Assembly (NCBI GenBank): GCA_902801885.1
Contig: CADCJX010000001.1
Span: 191,961-255,960 of the forward strand
DNA length: 64,000 nucleotides
Origin: an uncultured Bacteroidia bacterium
GTDB lineage: Bacteria; Bacteroidota; Bacteroidia; Bacteroidales; UBA932
Reading direction: 5' to 3'
Made by a program: the position numbers and the translations under genes. How positions within the stretch are numbered: the stretch's first letter is position 1; each line of letters opens with the position of its first letter. Under the pieces are notes generated by a model that was given only the letters and a program-made list of their open reading frames with translations, was not told the origin of the DNA and ran no database searches. This document shows, in pieces, positions 51,887-60,256 of the stretch.

Positions 51887-54800
51887 TTAAACCAGACCTG
51901 CTCCATGGCAGTTCTTATACTTCTTACCCGAGCCGCAAGGACAAGGATCGTTCCTGCCGACCTTCTTGTCAACATGGACAGGAGCATTGGCCTTCTGTTC
52001 GCCATTGGTGGTGAGATCATTGCGGCGGGTCTGCATCTGGCTCATGTCGGTCCTGCGGCGAGGAGCCTGGGCAGGACGGGCCTCGCTGTCGTCACGCAGC
52101 GGCACGAACGCCCTGAGCAAGAAAGAAAGCACATCCTTGTTGAGATCCTCGAGCATCGAGGCGAAGAGGTTATAACTCTCGAGCTTGTACACCACGAGGG
52201 GATCTTTCTGCTCATAGGCGGCATTCTGTACGCTGGTACGGAGATCGTCCATCTCGCGCAAATGCTGTTTCCAATGCTCATCAATCTGGTAGAGGATGAT
52301 GGTCTTGCTTAGAGCCTTCGCTATCTCCTTTCCCTGAGTGTTGTAGGCTTTTTCGAGATTTACGCTGAGTGTCAGCATCTTTCGGCCGTCAGAGATCGGT
52401 ATGGCGATGTTCTGGTACATGCTTCCCTGCTTCTCAAAGATCTGCTTGAGGAATGGATAGACTTTCTCGGCGAGGGTGTTCATCCTGCGCTCATAGACCT
52501 CCTGCATGTGCTTGCAGAGGGCGTCGGAAAGGTCATCCGGCTTGGCGTTGGTATAGAAGGCTTCGTCGAAACCAAGATCGATGGATAGCTGTCCCATCAC
52601 ATATTCCTCGAAGGCCTGGTAGGACATCCCCTCTGCCCGGCCGGCAATAAGGGAAGCTGAATCGATCATCATGTTCTGGACATCGATCTCGATCCTTTCA
52701 CCGGAAAGTGCATTACGACGGCGGGCGTACACAGCTTCGCGCTGGTAGTTCATCACGTCGTCATATTCAAGAAGTCTCTTACGGACACCGAAGTTGTTCT
52801 CTTCGACCTTCTTCTGGGCATTCTCTATGGACTTCGAAAGCATCCCGTTGACGAGGGCCTCGTCATCCTGCATGCCAAGCTTGTCTACTACTCCGGCTAT
52901 CCTTTCTGAGCCGAATAGTCGCATAAGCTTGTCCTCCAGAGAGACATAGAATTCAGAAGAACCCGGGTCTCCCTGACGTCCGGCACGACCCCTGAGCTGG
53001 CGGTCGACGCGGCGGCTGTCATGTCTCTCGGTGCCGATGATTGCAAGTCCGCCGGCAGCCTTGACCTCCGGTGACAGCTTGATATCGGTTCCACGGCCTG
53101 CCATGTTGGTAGCGATAGTGACCGTACTCGACTGTCCTGCCTGGGCGACGATCTCGGCCTCCCGGGCATGCTCCTTGGCATTCAGGACATTGTGCCTGAT
53201 ACCCCTCATGCGCAGCATACGGCTGAGGAGCTCTGAAGTCTCGACATCAGTAGTACCCACAAGGACCGGTCTCCCCTTTTCAGTCAGTTCCTGGACCTTG
53301 TTGATAACGGCCATGTATTTGGCCTTCTTGGTCTTGTAAATGAGGTCGTCCTGGTCGTCCCTGATTACGGGGCGGTTGGTAGGGATAACGACCACATCGA
53401 GCTTGTAGATGGACCAGAACTCGCCCGCCTCAGTCTCAGCGGTACCGGTCATACCGGCAAGTTTGTGATACATCCTGAAATAGTTCTGGAGGGTGATGGT
53501 AGCGAAGGTCTGGGTAGCAGCCTCGACCTTCACGTTCTCCTTCGCCTCGACTGCCTGGTGGAGTCCGTCGCTCCAACGGCGGCCTTCCATGATACGGCCT
53601 GTCTGCTCGTCGACGATCTTAACCTTGTTGTCAATGACGATGTAGTCCACATCCTTCTGGAACATGGCATAAGCCTTGAGGAGCTGTATCATCGTGTGGA
53701 CCCTCTCACTCTTGAGGGAATATTCCTCCATGAGCTTGTCCTGCTCTTCCTGCTTCTGTTCGGGAGTAAGATCCTCATTCTTCTTGATGTCGGCGATCTT
53801 GCTGCCCATGTCGGGAAGGACGAAGAAATCCGGATCGGATACCGCATTGGCAAGGGCATCATGTCCCTTGTCCGTCATGTCCACGGAGTGCTGCTGCTCG
53901 CTGATAACGAAATAGAGTTCGTCGGTCACGATGTGCATCTGGCTCTCGTTGTCCTGCATGTAGAAGTTCTCCGCCTTCTGCATGAGGGCCTTCATTCCCT
54001 GCTCGCTAAGGAACTTGATAAGGGGCTGGTATTTCGGAAGACCTTTGTATGCCCTGTAAAGGAGCATACCTCCCTCGTCCATCTTACCGGCGGCGATCGC
54101 CTTCTTGGCTTCATTTAGAACCTGGTTAACAAGGTTGCGCTGCTTCTGGTAGAGGTTTTCGACATAGGGTCTGAACTCCATGTACTGCTCATCGTCCTCA
54201 GCCTTCGCAACCGGACCTGAGATGATCAGAGGGGTACGGGCGTCATCAATGAGGACGGAGTCGACCTCGTCGACAATTGCATAATGATGCTTGCGCTGCA
54301 CGAGATCATGCATGTGCACAGCCATGTTGTCACGTAGGTAGTCAAAACCGAACTCGTTGTTGGTACCGAAGGTGATATCGCAGTTGTATGCCCTCTTTCG
54401 TGCGTCGCTGTTCGGCTCGTGCTTGTCTATACAGTCAACGGAAAGTCCGTGGAACATGTAGAGAGGTCCCATCCACTCAGAATCTCGCTTGGAGAGATAG
54501 TCGTTGACGGTAACCACATGGACTCCTTTGCCGGCCAGGGCATTCAGGAATACAGGCAGGGTCGCGACAAGGGTCTTTCCCTCTCCTGTAGCCATTTCAG
54601 CGATGCTTCCCATCTGCTCCTTGTTTGACTTGACTCCTCCGTTGAGGACGATACCGCCGATGAGCTGCACGTCGTAGTGGACCATGTCCCAGGTGATTTC
54701 GTTACCCCCGGCAACCCAGTGGTTGTAGTATATGGCCTTGTCTCCGTCGATAGTAACGAAATCGTGGTTGATACTGAGGTCCTTGTCCATCTGGGTGGCA

Positions 54801-55192
54801 GTCACCTCAATCGTCTCGTTCTCCTTGAAGCGCCTTGCCGTCGATTTCATGATAGCGAAAGCCTCTGGGAGGATCTCTTCGAGGACCTTCTCGATCTGCT
54901 CGTCCTCTTCCTTGACCAGCTTGTCGGATTCAGTTGCAAGGGCTTCCTTCTCGGAAACCGGGATATCTTCCTCAAGCTTTGCCTTTATCTCCTCTATCCT
55001 CTTCTCGAAAGGTGCCTCGCACTCGCGAAGCTTAGCCTTCAGTTCCGCTGAGCGGGCCCTGAGTTCGTCATTTGAAAGCTTGTCGATGGATGGATAGGCG
55101 GCAAGCACCTTGTCCAAGACTGGTTTGACGAGTTTCATGTCCCGATCGGACTTGGAACCGAAAACTTTCTTAAGTAATCCTGATATTGCCAT
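51887..55192 (-). CDS. secA: Preprotein translocase ATPase SecA
   Basis: 1101 residues, the larger size usual in Bacteroidota. Walker A is MATGEGKT, the DEAD-like box is [20 protein letters not shown], and the second nucleotide-binding fold has [12 protein letters not shown] and [14 protein letters not shown]. The C-terminus carries the SEC-C zinc motif [14 protein letters not shown]. It drives preproteins through SecYEG. Its promoter box lies in the loop of a 15-bp perfect inverted repeat directly upstream (55201-55243). Confidence 0.97.
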   Translation of the reverse strand: MAISGLLKKVFGSKSDRDMKLVKPVLDKVLAAYPSIDKLSNDELRARSAELKAKLRECEAPFEKRIEEIKAKLEEDIPVSEKEALATESDKLVKEEDEQIEKVLEEILPEAFAIMKSTARRFKENETIEVTATQMDKDLSINHDFVTIDGDKAIYYNHWVAGGNEITWDMVHYDVQLIGGIVLNGGVKSNKEQMGSIAEMATGEGKTLVATLPVFLNALAGKGVHVVTVNDYLSKRDSEWMGPLYMFHGLSVDCIDKHEPNSDARKRAYNCDITFGTNNEFGFDYLRDNMAVHMHDLVQRKHHYAIVDEVDSVLIDDARTPLIISGPVAKAEDDEQYMEFRPYVENLYQKQRNLVNQVLNEAKKAIAAGKMDEGGMLLYRAYKGLPKYQPLIKFLSEQGMKALMQKAENFYMQDNESQMHIVTDELYFVISEQQHSVDMTDKGHDALANAVSDPDFFVLPDMGSKIADIKKNEDLTPEQKQEEQDKLMEEYSLKSERVHTMIQLLKAYAMFQKDVDYIVIDNKVKIVDEQTGRIMEGRRWSDGLHQAVEAKENVKVEAATQTFATITLQNYFRMYHKLAGMTGTAETEAGEFWSIYKLDVVVIPTNRPVIRDDQDDLIYKTKKAKYMAVINKVQELTEKGRPVLVGTTDVETSELLSRMLRMRGIRHNVLNAKEHAREAEIVAQAGQSSTVTIATNMAGRGTDIKLSPEVKAAGGLAIIGTERHDSRRVDRQLRGRAGRQGDPGSSEFYVSLEDKLMRLFGSERIAGVVDKLGMQDDEALVNGMLSKSIENAQKKVEENNFGVRKRLLEYDDVMNYQREAVYARRRNALSGERIEIDVQNMMIDSASLIAGRAEGMSYQAFEEYVMGQLSIDLGFDEAFYTNAKPDDLSDALCKHMQEVYERRMNTLAEKVYPFLKQIFEKQGSMYQNIAIPISDGRKMLTLSVNLEKAYNTQGKEIAKALSKTIILYQIDEHWKQHLREMDDLRTSVQNAAYEQKDPLVVYKLESYNLFASMLEDLNKDVLSFLLRAFVPLRDDSEARPAQAPRRRTDMSQMQTRRNDLTTNGEQKANAPVHVDKKVGRNDPCPCGSGKKYKNCHGAGLV

Positions 55193-55200
55193 AAAAAGAA

Positions 55201-55243
55201 TTGTCTCTGATTATCCTACAAATTTAGCGATAATCAGAGACAA
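55201..55243 (-). promoter_or_regulatory. Perfect 15-bp inverted repeat enclosing the secA promoter box
   Basis: Arms TTGTCTCTGATTATC (55201-55215) and GATAATCAGAGACAA (55229-55243) are exact reverse complements. The 13-base spacer contains the secA -7 box. On the minus strand the second arm is followed by TTCTTTTT and then the secA ATG, so the element also has the form of an intrinsic terminator for transcripts arriving from the upstream beta-barrel gene. Confidence 0.7.
55219..55226 (-). promoter_or_regulatory. -7 promoter box for secA
   Basis: The minus-strand sequence TAAATTTG matches TAnnTTTG, 26 bases before the secA ATG, in the loop of the inverted repeat. Confidence 0.65.
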
Positions 55244-55253
55244 ATACAATACC

Positions 55254-55312
55254 AGATTCTTCACTATCTTTCAGAATGACAACTTGTCACCCTGAGCGCA
55301 GCGAATGATCTA
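55254..55312. repeat. Dispersed palindromic repeat element (second copy)
   Basis: It begins AGATTCTTCACTATCTTTCA and ends CACCCTGAGC...GATCTA, with the same GAATGACA/TGTCA core as the copy at 16641. Its right end supplies the stop codon of the beta-barrel gene (55310-55312). Confidence 0.65.
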
Positions 55313-55948
55313 GAAGAGGAATCCGACGCCGAGTTTCAACTGGCTGCGATGAACCTTGAGGAATCCGCTGGTAAGGTTTCCGCCATTGCGGTTTATCAAA
55401 CCGTAATCGTACCTTACTGTAAAACGGACCGCATCCATGACGTCCAATCCAAGACCGCCGCCGATGAGGACATCGAAACGGTTGTACTTGGTCATATCCC
55501 CAAGGGCACCGTCATAAATGTCATATTCAGCACTTGTATCCTTCAGCTTTGCACGTGATGTCAGTCCAAGGTCAAGCGTGGGACCAGCGACAATCAGGAA
55601 CTTCATGTCTTCACTTATGGGAAGATGAAGGTTGAGATCTAGCGGAACTGCCAGATATGACTCATTGAAAGAGGCCTTCCCTAAATTGAAAGGCAAGTTG
55701 ACATCTCCGCCTGTAAAATAACCCACCTGGATACCGGGAGCAAAACCGATTGTTCCTTCTACGACAGGGATCTCATAAGAAAGGCCAAGGGTTCCGCCAT
55801 AAAGGTCGGCGGTAGTGCTACCCAGGGTATAATTGAATCTTGTAGAACTAAGACCGAAACCGGCCTCGACAGCCAAGTTCTGTGCGAAGACAGAAGTCCC
55901 GGCAAGCATCATCGATGCAGCAAGGAGCGTTGTAAGGATTTTCTTCAT
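55310..55948 (-). CDS. Outer-membrane beta-barrel protein (porin/OmpW-like family)
   Basis: 212 residues with a signal peptide (MKKILTTLLAASMMLAG, cut near FAQ) and about eight amphipathic strands with alternating hydrophobic residues, ending in the aromatic LKLGVGFLF expected of a BAM substrate. It matches the generic Bacteroidota 'outer membrane beta-barrel / PorT-like' family; the role is unknown. I chose ATG 55948; the open frame continues to 56155, but that part has no coding character. The stop codon lies within a dispersed repeat. Confidence 0.83.
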   Translation of the reverse strand: MKKILTTLLAASMMLAGTSVFAQNLAVEAGFGLSSTRFNYTLGSTTADLYGGTLGLSYEIPVVEGTIGFAPGIQVGYFTGGDVNLPFNLGKASFNESYLAVPLDLNLHLPISEDMKFLIVAGPTLDLGLTSRAKLKDTSAEYDIYDGALGDMTKYNRFDVLIGGGLGLDVMDAVRFTVRYDYGLINRNGGNLTSGFLKVHRSQLKLGVGFLF

Positions 55949-56034
55949 AACTGAATATGATTGAATGTTTCTGTTCAAACTTTGCCAAAACATATTTCTG
56001 CCAAAATCAAGCCAAAGAGCGTTTCGCCCCTCCC

Positions 56035-57021
56035 CTAACGGAATCTGGCCAGCAGGGAATAGACCTTGACAGGGTGCTTGGGGAAGATGGAAATCAGAGC
56101 ACCTTCGAGCCTGTACTTGAATTCCTTGGCCTTCAGGAATGTCTTCCGCGTCCATCCCATCGAACGGAACTCTTCGGAGAAACGTCTTTCAAGCCCAGCG
56201 TCATGAACAGAGAAGGCTTTCACCAATTTGAACGACTGGTTAAGGACGTTAGAAATAATGCTGTTCATTGATGGAAGCTGTTCTTCACCGACCTTCCCTG
56301 ATCCGGTGAAGGAATGGAGTCTGGATGCCACCTCCAGAAGGGCATTTACACGGGCAGGATTGTAGTCCCTGGACAGCGACCCTTGCCTTACCAGGCGGCA
56401 ATAAGGAGTCATTGTCGTGACATGGACGGTCTTGGCAATGCAGATAGCCCTCGGCATAAACTCTGCATCTTCATGGATCAGTCCCGGAACGAAGCGCAAT
56501 CCATTGTCAAGCAGAAATTTACGGTTTAAGATCGAGAACGGGACACACATCTTGAGACGTTCGCTCATTGCCATGAGATGCTCAGGCCCGCTTCTGGAGA
56601 CTTCTTCAGGATAGCTGAAAACATCTCCTTTCTGCATTGTCCCTTCATGGCGGCAATAATCCACCGCGCCCAGCACCAGGACATCCTGTCCTTCGACCTT
56701 CTCCAGCAACCTCCCAAGGCAGTTATCCTGTATCCAGTCATCTGCATCGACAAACCAGATGTATTCCCCGGATGCTTCTCCGAAGCCAGTGTTCCTGGCT
56801 GCGCTCAAGCCGCCGTTTTCCCTGTCCACTACCCTGACATTGTCCCATCCGTTCGACTCGATCATCCCACGGACCACGGCAGGGCCGTCATCGGTACTTC
56901 CGTCATTCACTACGATGACCTCATACTCATCACGGGACAGGTCCTGGCTCATGCAAGACCTGAGACAGGTTCCTATGAACCCGCCGGCATTGTACATCGG
57001 GATGATTATGGACAACTTCAT
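56035..57021 (-). CDS. Family 2 glycosyltransferase
   Basis: 328 residues with a classic GT-A/GT2 start: MKLSIIIPMYNAGGFIGTCL, VVNDGSTDDGPAVV, GLSAARNTGFGEASG and the metal-binding WFVDADDWI. The C-terminal third resembles polysaccharide GT2 proteins (EDAEFMPRAICIAKTV). It transfers a sugar during surface-glycan synthesis. Its ATG overlaps the epimerase stop (ATGA), so the two are translated together, and the epimerase may make its donor sugar. Confidence 0.9.
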   Translation of the reverse strand: MKLSIIIPMYNAGGFIGTCLRSCMSQDLSRDEYEVIVVNDGSTDDGPAVVRGMIESNGWDNVRVVDRENGGLSAARNTGFGEASGEYIWFVDADDWIQDNCLGRLLEKVEGQDVLVLGAVDYCRHEGTMQKGDVFSYPEEVSRSGPEHLMAMSERLKMCVPFSILNRKFLLDNGLRFVPGLIHEDAEFMPRAICIAKTVHVTTMTPYCRLVRQGSLSRDYNPARVNALLEVASRLHSFTGSGKVGEEQLPSMNSIISNVLNQSFKLVKAFSVHDAGLERRFSEEFRSMGWTRKTFLKAKEFKYRLEGALISIFPKHPVKVYSLLARFR

Positions 57022-58055
57022 CTCAGTGGATTCTTTTCTGACTTGAACCATTCGATGAACTTACCGATACCATCATGCAGGGTGGTTGAAGGGTGGTAGC
57101 CGAGTTCTTTTTCCAGCTTGCTGCAGTCGGCATAGGTCTGATAGACATCCCCCGGCTGCATGGGAAGATATTCCTTGACGGCCTCGACGCCCAGGGCGCT
57201 TTCGATCTCGCTAATGAAGTCCATCAGTTTAACAGGATGGGAACAACCGATGTTGTATACCCTGAAGGGAACAGATCCTTCGCTACGCTCAGGATGACAG
57301 GCAGGAGGGTTGTCAATTACGCGGACGGTTCCTTCGACTATGTCATCCACATAAGTAAAGTCCCTGATCATGTCACCTCCATTGAACACCTTGATCGGTT
57401 CTCCTTTGGAAATGGCTGTTGCAAAGAGCATCGGGCTCATGTCAGGACGTCCCCAAGGCCCATAGACAGTGAAGAAACGAAGACCGGTAGAAGGTATTCC
57501 GTAAAGCTTCGAATAGGAATGGGCCATCAGTTCATTCGATTTCTTGGTCGCCCCGTACAGGCTGACGGGGCTGTCAGCCTTGTCTTCTTCACTGAAAGGA
57601 ACCTTCGTGTTCAGGCCGTAGACTGAACTTGACGAAGCGAAGACCAGATGCTTGACCGAGTTGTTGCGGCAGGCCTCCAGGATATTCAGGAATCCTTCAA
57701 GGTTACTATGAAGATAGGCATAGGGATTGGTTATGGAATATCTGACCCCAGCCTGGGCCGCCAGGTTGACCACCACGTCGAATTGCTCCTTCCCGAACAG
57801 TTCATCTACCAGTGACTTGTCACAGATATCTCCTTTTATGAACCGGCAAGATGGCCATGTCATGCTATTCTTGAGACAGCGATCCTGGAAAGGTCCTTCG
57901 AACCAGTTCAAGGCAAGACGGCCAAATTTGAGACGAGTGTCATAATAGTCATTTATGTTGTCAAGGCCAACCACTTCATCACCTCTCGATGCCAGACGGC
58001 CGAAGAGATTGGATCCGATGAATCCGGCGGCTCCTGTAACAAGTATCTTCATCAT
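57018..58055 (-). CDS. NAD-dependent sugar-nucleotide epimerase (UDP-glucuronate 4-epimerase-like)
   Basis: 345 residues: NAD-binding GAAGFIGSNLFGRL, catalytic FASSSSVYG (Ser/Thr) and YGATKKSNELMAHSY (YxxxK), then FFTVYGPWGRPDMS and FTYVDDIVEG. The match is best to UDP-glucuronate/galacturonate 4-epimerases. Residues about 255-264 read CHPERSEGSV, an in-frame copy of the dispersed repeat, placed in a loop between two conserved segments, so the enzyme probably tolerates it. ATG at 58055 or 58052. It overlaps the downstream glycosyltransferase by 4 bases. Confidence 0.9.
   Translation of the reverse strand: MMKILVTGAAGFIGSNLFGRLASRGDEVVGLDNINDYYDTRLKFGRLALNWFEGPFQDRCLKNSMTWPSCRFIKGDICDKSLVDELFGKEQFDVVVNLAAQAGVRYSITNPYAYLHSNLEGFLNILEACRNNSVKHLVFASSSSVYGLNTKVPFSEEDKADSPVSLYGATKKSNELMAHSYSKLYGIPSTGLRFFTVYGPWGRPDMSPMLFATAISKGEPIKVFNGGDMIRDFTYVDDIVEGTVRVIDNPPACHPERSEGSVPFRVYNIGCSHPVKLMDFISEIESALGVEAVKEYLPMQPGDVYQTYADCSKLEKELGYHPSTTLHDGIGKFIEWFKSEKNPLR
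57273..57303 (-). repeat. Dispersed repeat copy inside the epimerase coding frame
   Basis: The minus strand reads TGTCATCCTGAGCGTAGCGA then AGGATCTG, the half-element common to the repeats at 16641 and 55254. Its length keeps the frame open and encodes CHPERSEGS. Confidence 0.8.
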
Positions 58056-58090
58056 ATGATTAACTATGGTTCAGCAATTTGTAAATATAA

Positions 58091-58879
58091 TTATTTCTTA
58101 TGGTAGATCCAATCAGGATAAGAGAGTTTGGGTTCAAGGGCCGCAATCTGCCCCGCCCTTGAACTGACATACGATGAAGGCTTCCCTGCATTCCTCTTCA
58201 AAGGGTTCGGGAGACAGGCGGCGATAAGGCAGCTCTGGCGCCTGGTGAGATCGGCGGCAGTTGTTTTGAAACAATGTTCTGCCGCAGCCTCAACCCCATA
58301 TAGTCCCTTTCCTGTCTCAATCACGTTAAGGTAGACTTCCAGGATCCTTTCCTTTCCCCAGATATTCTCTATGAGGAAGGTGAAGTAAGCTTCAAATCCC
58401 TTCCTGACATACGACCGGCTTGGAACTAGGAAAACATTCTTTGCAGTCTGCTGCGATATCGTACTTGCGCCTCGCATCTGCTTTCGCTTCCCGCTCCTGA
58501 CCTCCTCCCTTGCCTGCTGTATCGCCTTCCTGTCGAACCCGTCGTGTTTGACGAAAAGATTGTCTTCGGAAGCAATGACGGCACGAGCCATCTCAGGGCT
58601 GATCTTCTGATACGGGACCCATTTATGGTGGGTTGAAAAAGTGTCGTCTGACCTGAACTCTATCGATCTTTGGATCATAAGAGGAGTAACCAGGACCGGG
58701 CACCATTTAAGGACCAGTACCCAGAGGACAGTAAGAATGATGAAGGCTGCCGGAATCTTTATCAGCAGCAGCCTCCATAGCCATCCTTTCGAATGTCTCC
58801 GCCCTTTGGGCGTGGGATTATCCGAGTTTTTCAAGACAGTCGAGTATATTCTTTTCAATCGAGGCCTCTGAATACTCAC
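58091..58879 (-). CDS. mtgA: Monofunctional biosynthetic peptidoglycan transglycosylase (GT51)
   Basis: About 262 residues: one membrane anchor ([20 protein letters not shown]), then the GT51 motifs [14 protein letters not shown] (catalytic Glu), [30 protein letters not shown] and [14 protein letters not shown]. It polymerises lipid II into glycan strands at the inner membrane. No ATG is available before the anchor. The start is either GTG at 58879, 62 bases inside purC, or TTG at 58834, overlapping the purC stop; I cannot decide. The catalytic domain is intact. Confidence 0.88.
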   Translation of the reverse strand: MSIQRPRLKRIYSTVLKNSDNPTPKGRRHSKGWLWRLLLIKIPAAFIILTVLWVLVLKWCPVLVTPLMIQRSIEFRSDDTFSTHHKWVPYQKISPEMARAVIASEDNLFVKHDGFDRKAIQQAREEVRSGKRKQMRGASTISQQTAKNVFLVPSRSYVRKGFEAYFTFLIENIWGKERILEVYLNVIETGKGLYGVEAAAEHCFKTTAADLTRRQSCLIAACLPNPLKRNAGKPSSYVSSRAGQIAALEPKLSYPDWIYHKK

Positions 58880-59759
58880 TCCTCACGAAACGGTCTCCCG
58901 TAATGTGCTCATAGAGTTCGATATAACGGTCTGTAATGCCTGACACAACTTCTGGTGTCATTTCGGGGACCTTCTGGCCTTCCTGCCCCTGGAATCCATT
59001 GGCCATGAGCCATTCACGGACAAACTCCTTGGAAAGCTGCCTCTGGCGTTCACCACGGGCAAGTCTCTCCTCATAGCCTTCGGAATAGAAATACCTGGAA
59101 GAATCAGGGGTATGGACCTCATCCATGAGATAGATCACACCATCCTTCTTTCCGAATTCGTATTTCGTGTCGACCAGGATAAGCCCCTGCTTGGCAGCGA
59201 TCTCTGTACCACGCTGGAAGATGGCTCGGGTGTATTGCTCAAGCTTCTCATAATCTTCCTTCCCGACGAGTCCGCTGGCTATGATTTCTTCCTTGGTGAT
59301 GTCCTCGTCATGACCTTCCAAGGCCTTTGACGTAGGAGTGATGATCGGCTCGGGGAATTTCTGGTTTTCAACCATTCCGTCTGGAAGGGCTACTCCACAC
59401 AGGGTCCGTTTTCCAGCCTTGTATTCTCTCCATGCATGGCCTGCCAGATAACCTCTGATGACCATCTCAACCTTGAACGGCTCGCATTTGTGGCCGATTG
59501 TCACGCAAGGATCAGGGACTGCCACCTTCCAATTGGGCAGAATGTCGGAAGTGGCATCCAGGAACTTGGCAGCAATCCTGTTCAACACCTGTCCCTTATA
59601 GGGAATGCCTTCAGGTAGCACCACATCGAAGGCGGAGATCCTGTCGGAAACTACCATGACAAGGTACTTGCCGTCAATGTCATAAACATCGCGGACTTTC
59701 CCCACGTACTTACCAACCTGTCCGGGAAGGTTGAAATCTGTCTTGACGATTGCTTTCAT
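58818..59759 (-). CDS. purC: Phosphoribosylaminoimidazole-succinocarboxamide synthase (SAICAR synthetase)
   Basis: 313 residues: [20 protein letters not shown] (ATP site), [50 protein letters not shown] and [13 protein letters not shown]. This is the longer, eukaryote-like bacterial form. It joins CAIR and aspartate in purine synthesis. The start is ATG 59759; the longer frame begins with TTG. Its -7 box overlaps the recX stop codon, so it has its own promoter inside the preceding transcript's end. Confidence 0.95.
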   Translation of the reverse strand: MKAIVKTDFNLPGQVGKYVGKVRDVYDIDGKYLVMVVSDRISAFDVVLPEGIPYKGQVLNRIAAKFLDATSDILPNWKVAVPDPCVTIGHKCEPFKVEMVIRGYLAGHAWREYKAGKRTLCGVALPDGMVENQKFPEPIITPTSKALEGHDEDITKEEIIASGLVGKEDYEKLEQYTRAIFQRGTEIAAKQGLILVDTKYEFGKKDGVIYLMDEVHTPDSSRYFYSEGYEERLARGERQRQLSKEFVREWLMANGFQGQEGQKVPEMTPEVVSGITDRYIELYEHITGDRFVRSEYSEASIEKNILDCLEKLG

Positions 59760-59784
59760 TTTCAAAAAAAGAATTATGAGGTCG

Positions 59785-59792
59785 CAAATTTA
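59785..59792 (-). promoter_or_regulatory. -7 promoter box for purC
   Basis: The minus-strand sequence TAAATTTG matches TAnnTTTG, 25 bases before ATG 59759, overlapping the recX stop codon at 59790-59792. Confidence 0.6.
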
Positions 59793-60254
59793 GCTATTCT
59801 TCTTCAAAATATCATCCACTATCGGAGCTATCTTGTCATAGTCGTATCCTCGGGTCAGGCCGAACTTGAGGAGTTTGAACTTCTCTTGCGGGTCACCGGC
59901 CAGAACCTTGTACTTTGTCTCCAGCACCAGACGCATCTTCCTGTCTGCCTCTTCCGGATCTATTTCCTTGAGAGCTTCGACAACAACCTGCCGTGGAATG
60001 CCTTTTCCGGCAAGCATGTAGGTAATCTTCGCCGGTCCCCAGCCTGAAAGCCGTGCCTTTTCCCTTGCAAAAGCCGCGGCATAACGAGCGTCATCCACGA
60101 ACTTGTCATCCTGAAGGGAGTGTAGTATCTTGCCTGCCATCTCCCTGTCTCCATCGAAGGCTTTCAAGGCCTTCCTGTAAACATCGGAACTGCAGTACTC
60201 CCTCTTGGAGCACTGGGCCTGAAGGCGGTCAAGGACTTTTGAATATTCCTCCAT
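59790..60254 (-). CDS. recX: Regulatory protein RecX
   Basis: 154 residues of three-helix RecX repeats: YCSSDVYRKALKAFDGDREM, DDKFVDDARYAAAFAREKARLSGWGPAKI and YKVLAGDPQEKFKLLKFGLTRGYDYDKI. RecX caps RecA filaments and blocks their growth. The recA gene itself starts at 63816 on the other strand, so the two are near each other but not in one operon. It begins 2 bases after the patatin-like gene. Confidence 0.88.
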   Translation of the reverse strand: MEEYSKVLDRLQAQCSKREYCSSDVYRKALKAFDGDREMAGKILHSLQDDKFVDDARYAAAFAREKARLSGWGPAKITYMLAGKGIPRQVVVEALKEIDPEEADRKMRLVLETKYKVLAGDPQEKFKLLKFGLTRGYDYDKIAPIVDDILKKNS

Positions 60255-60256
60255 GG

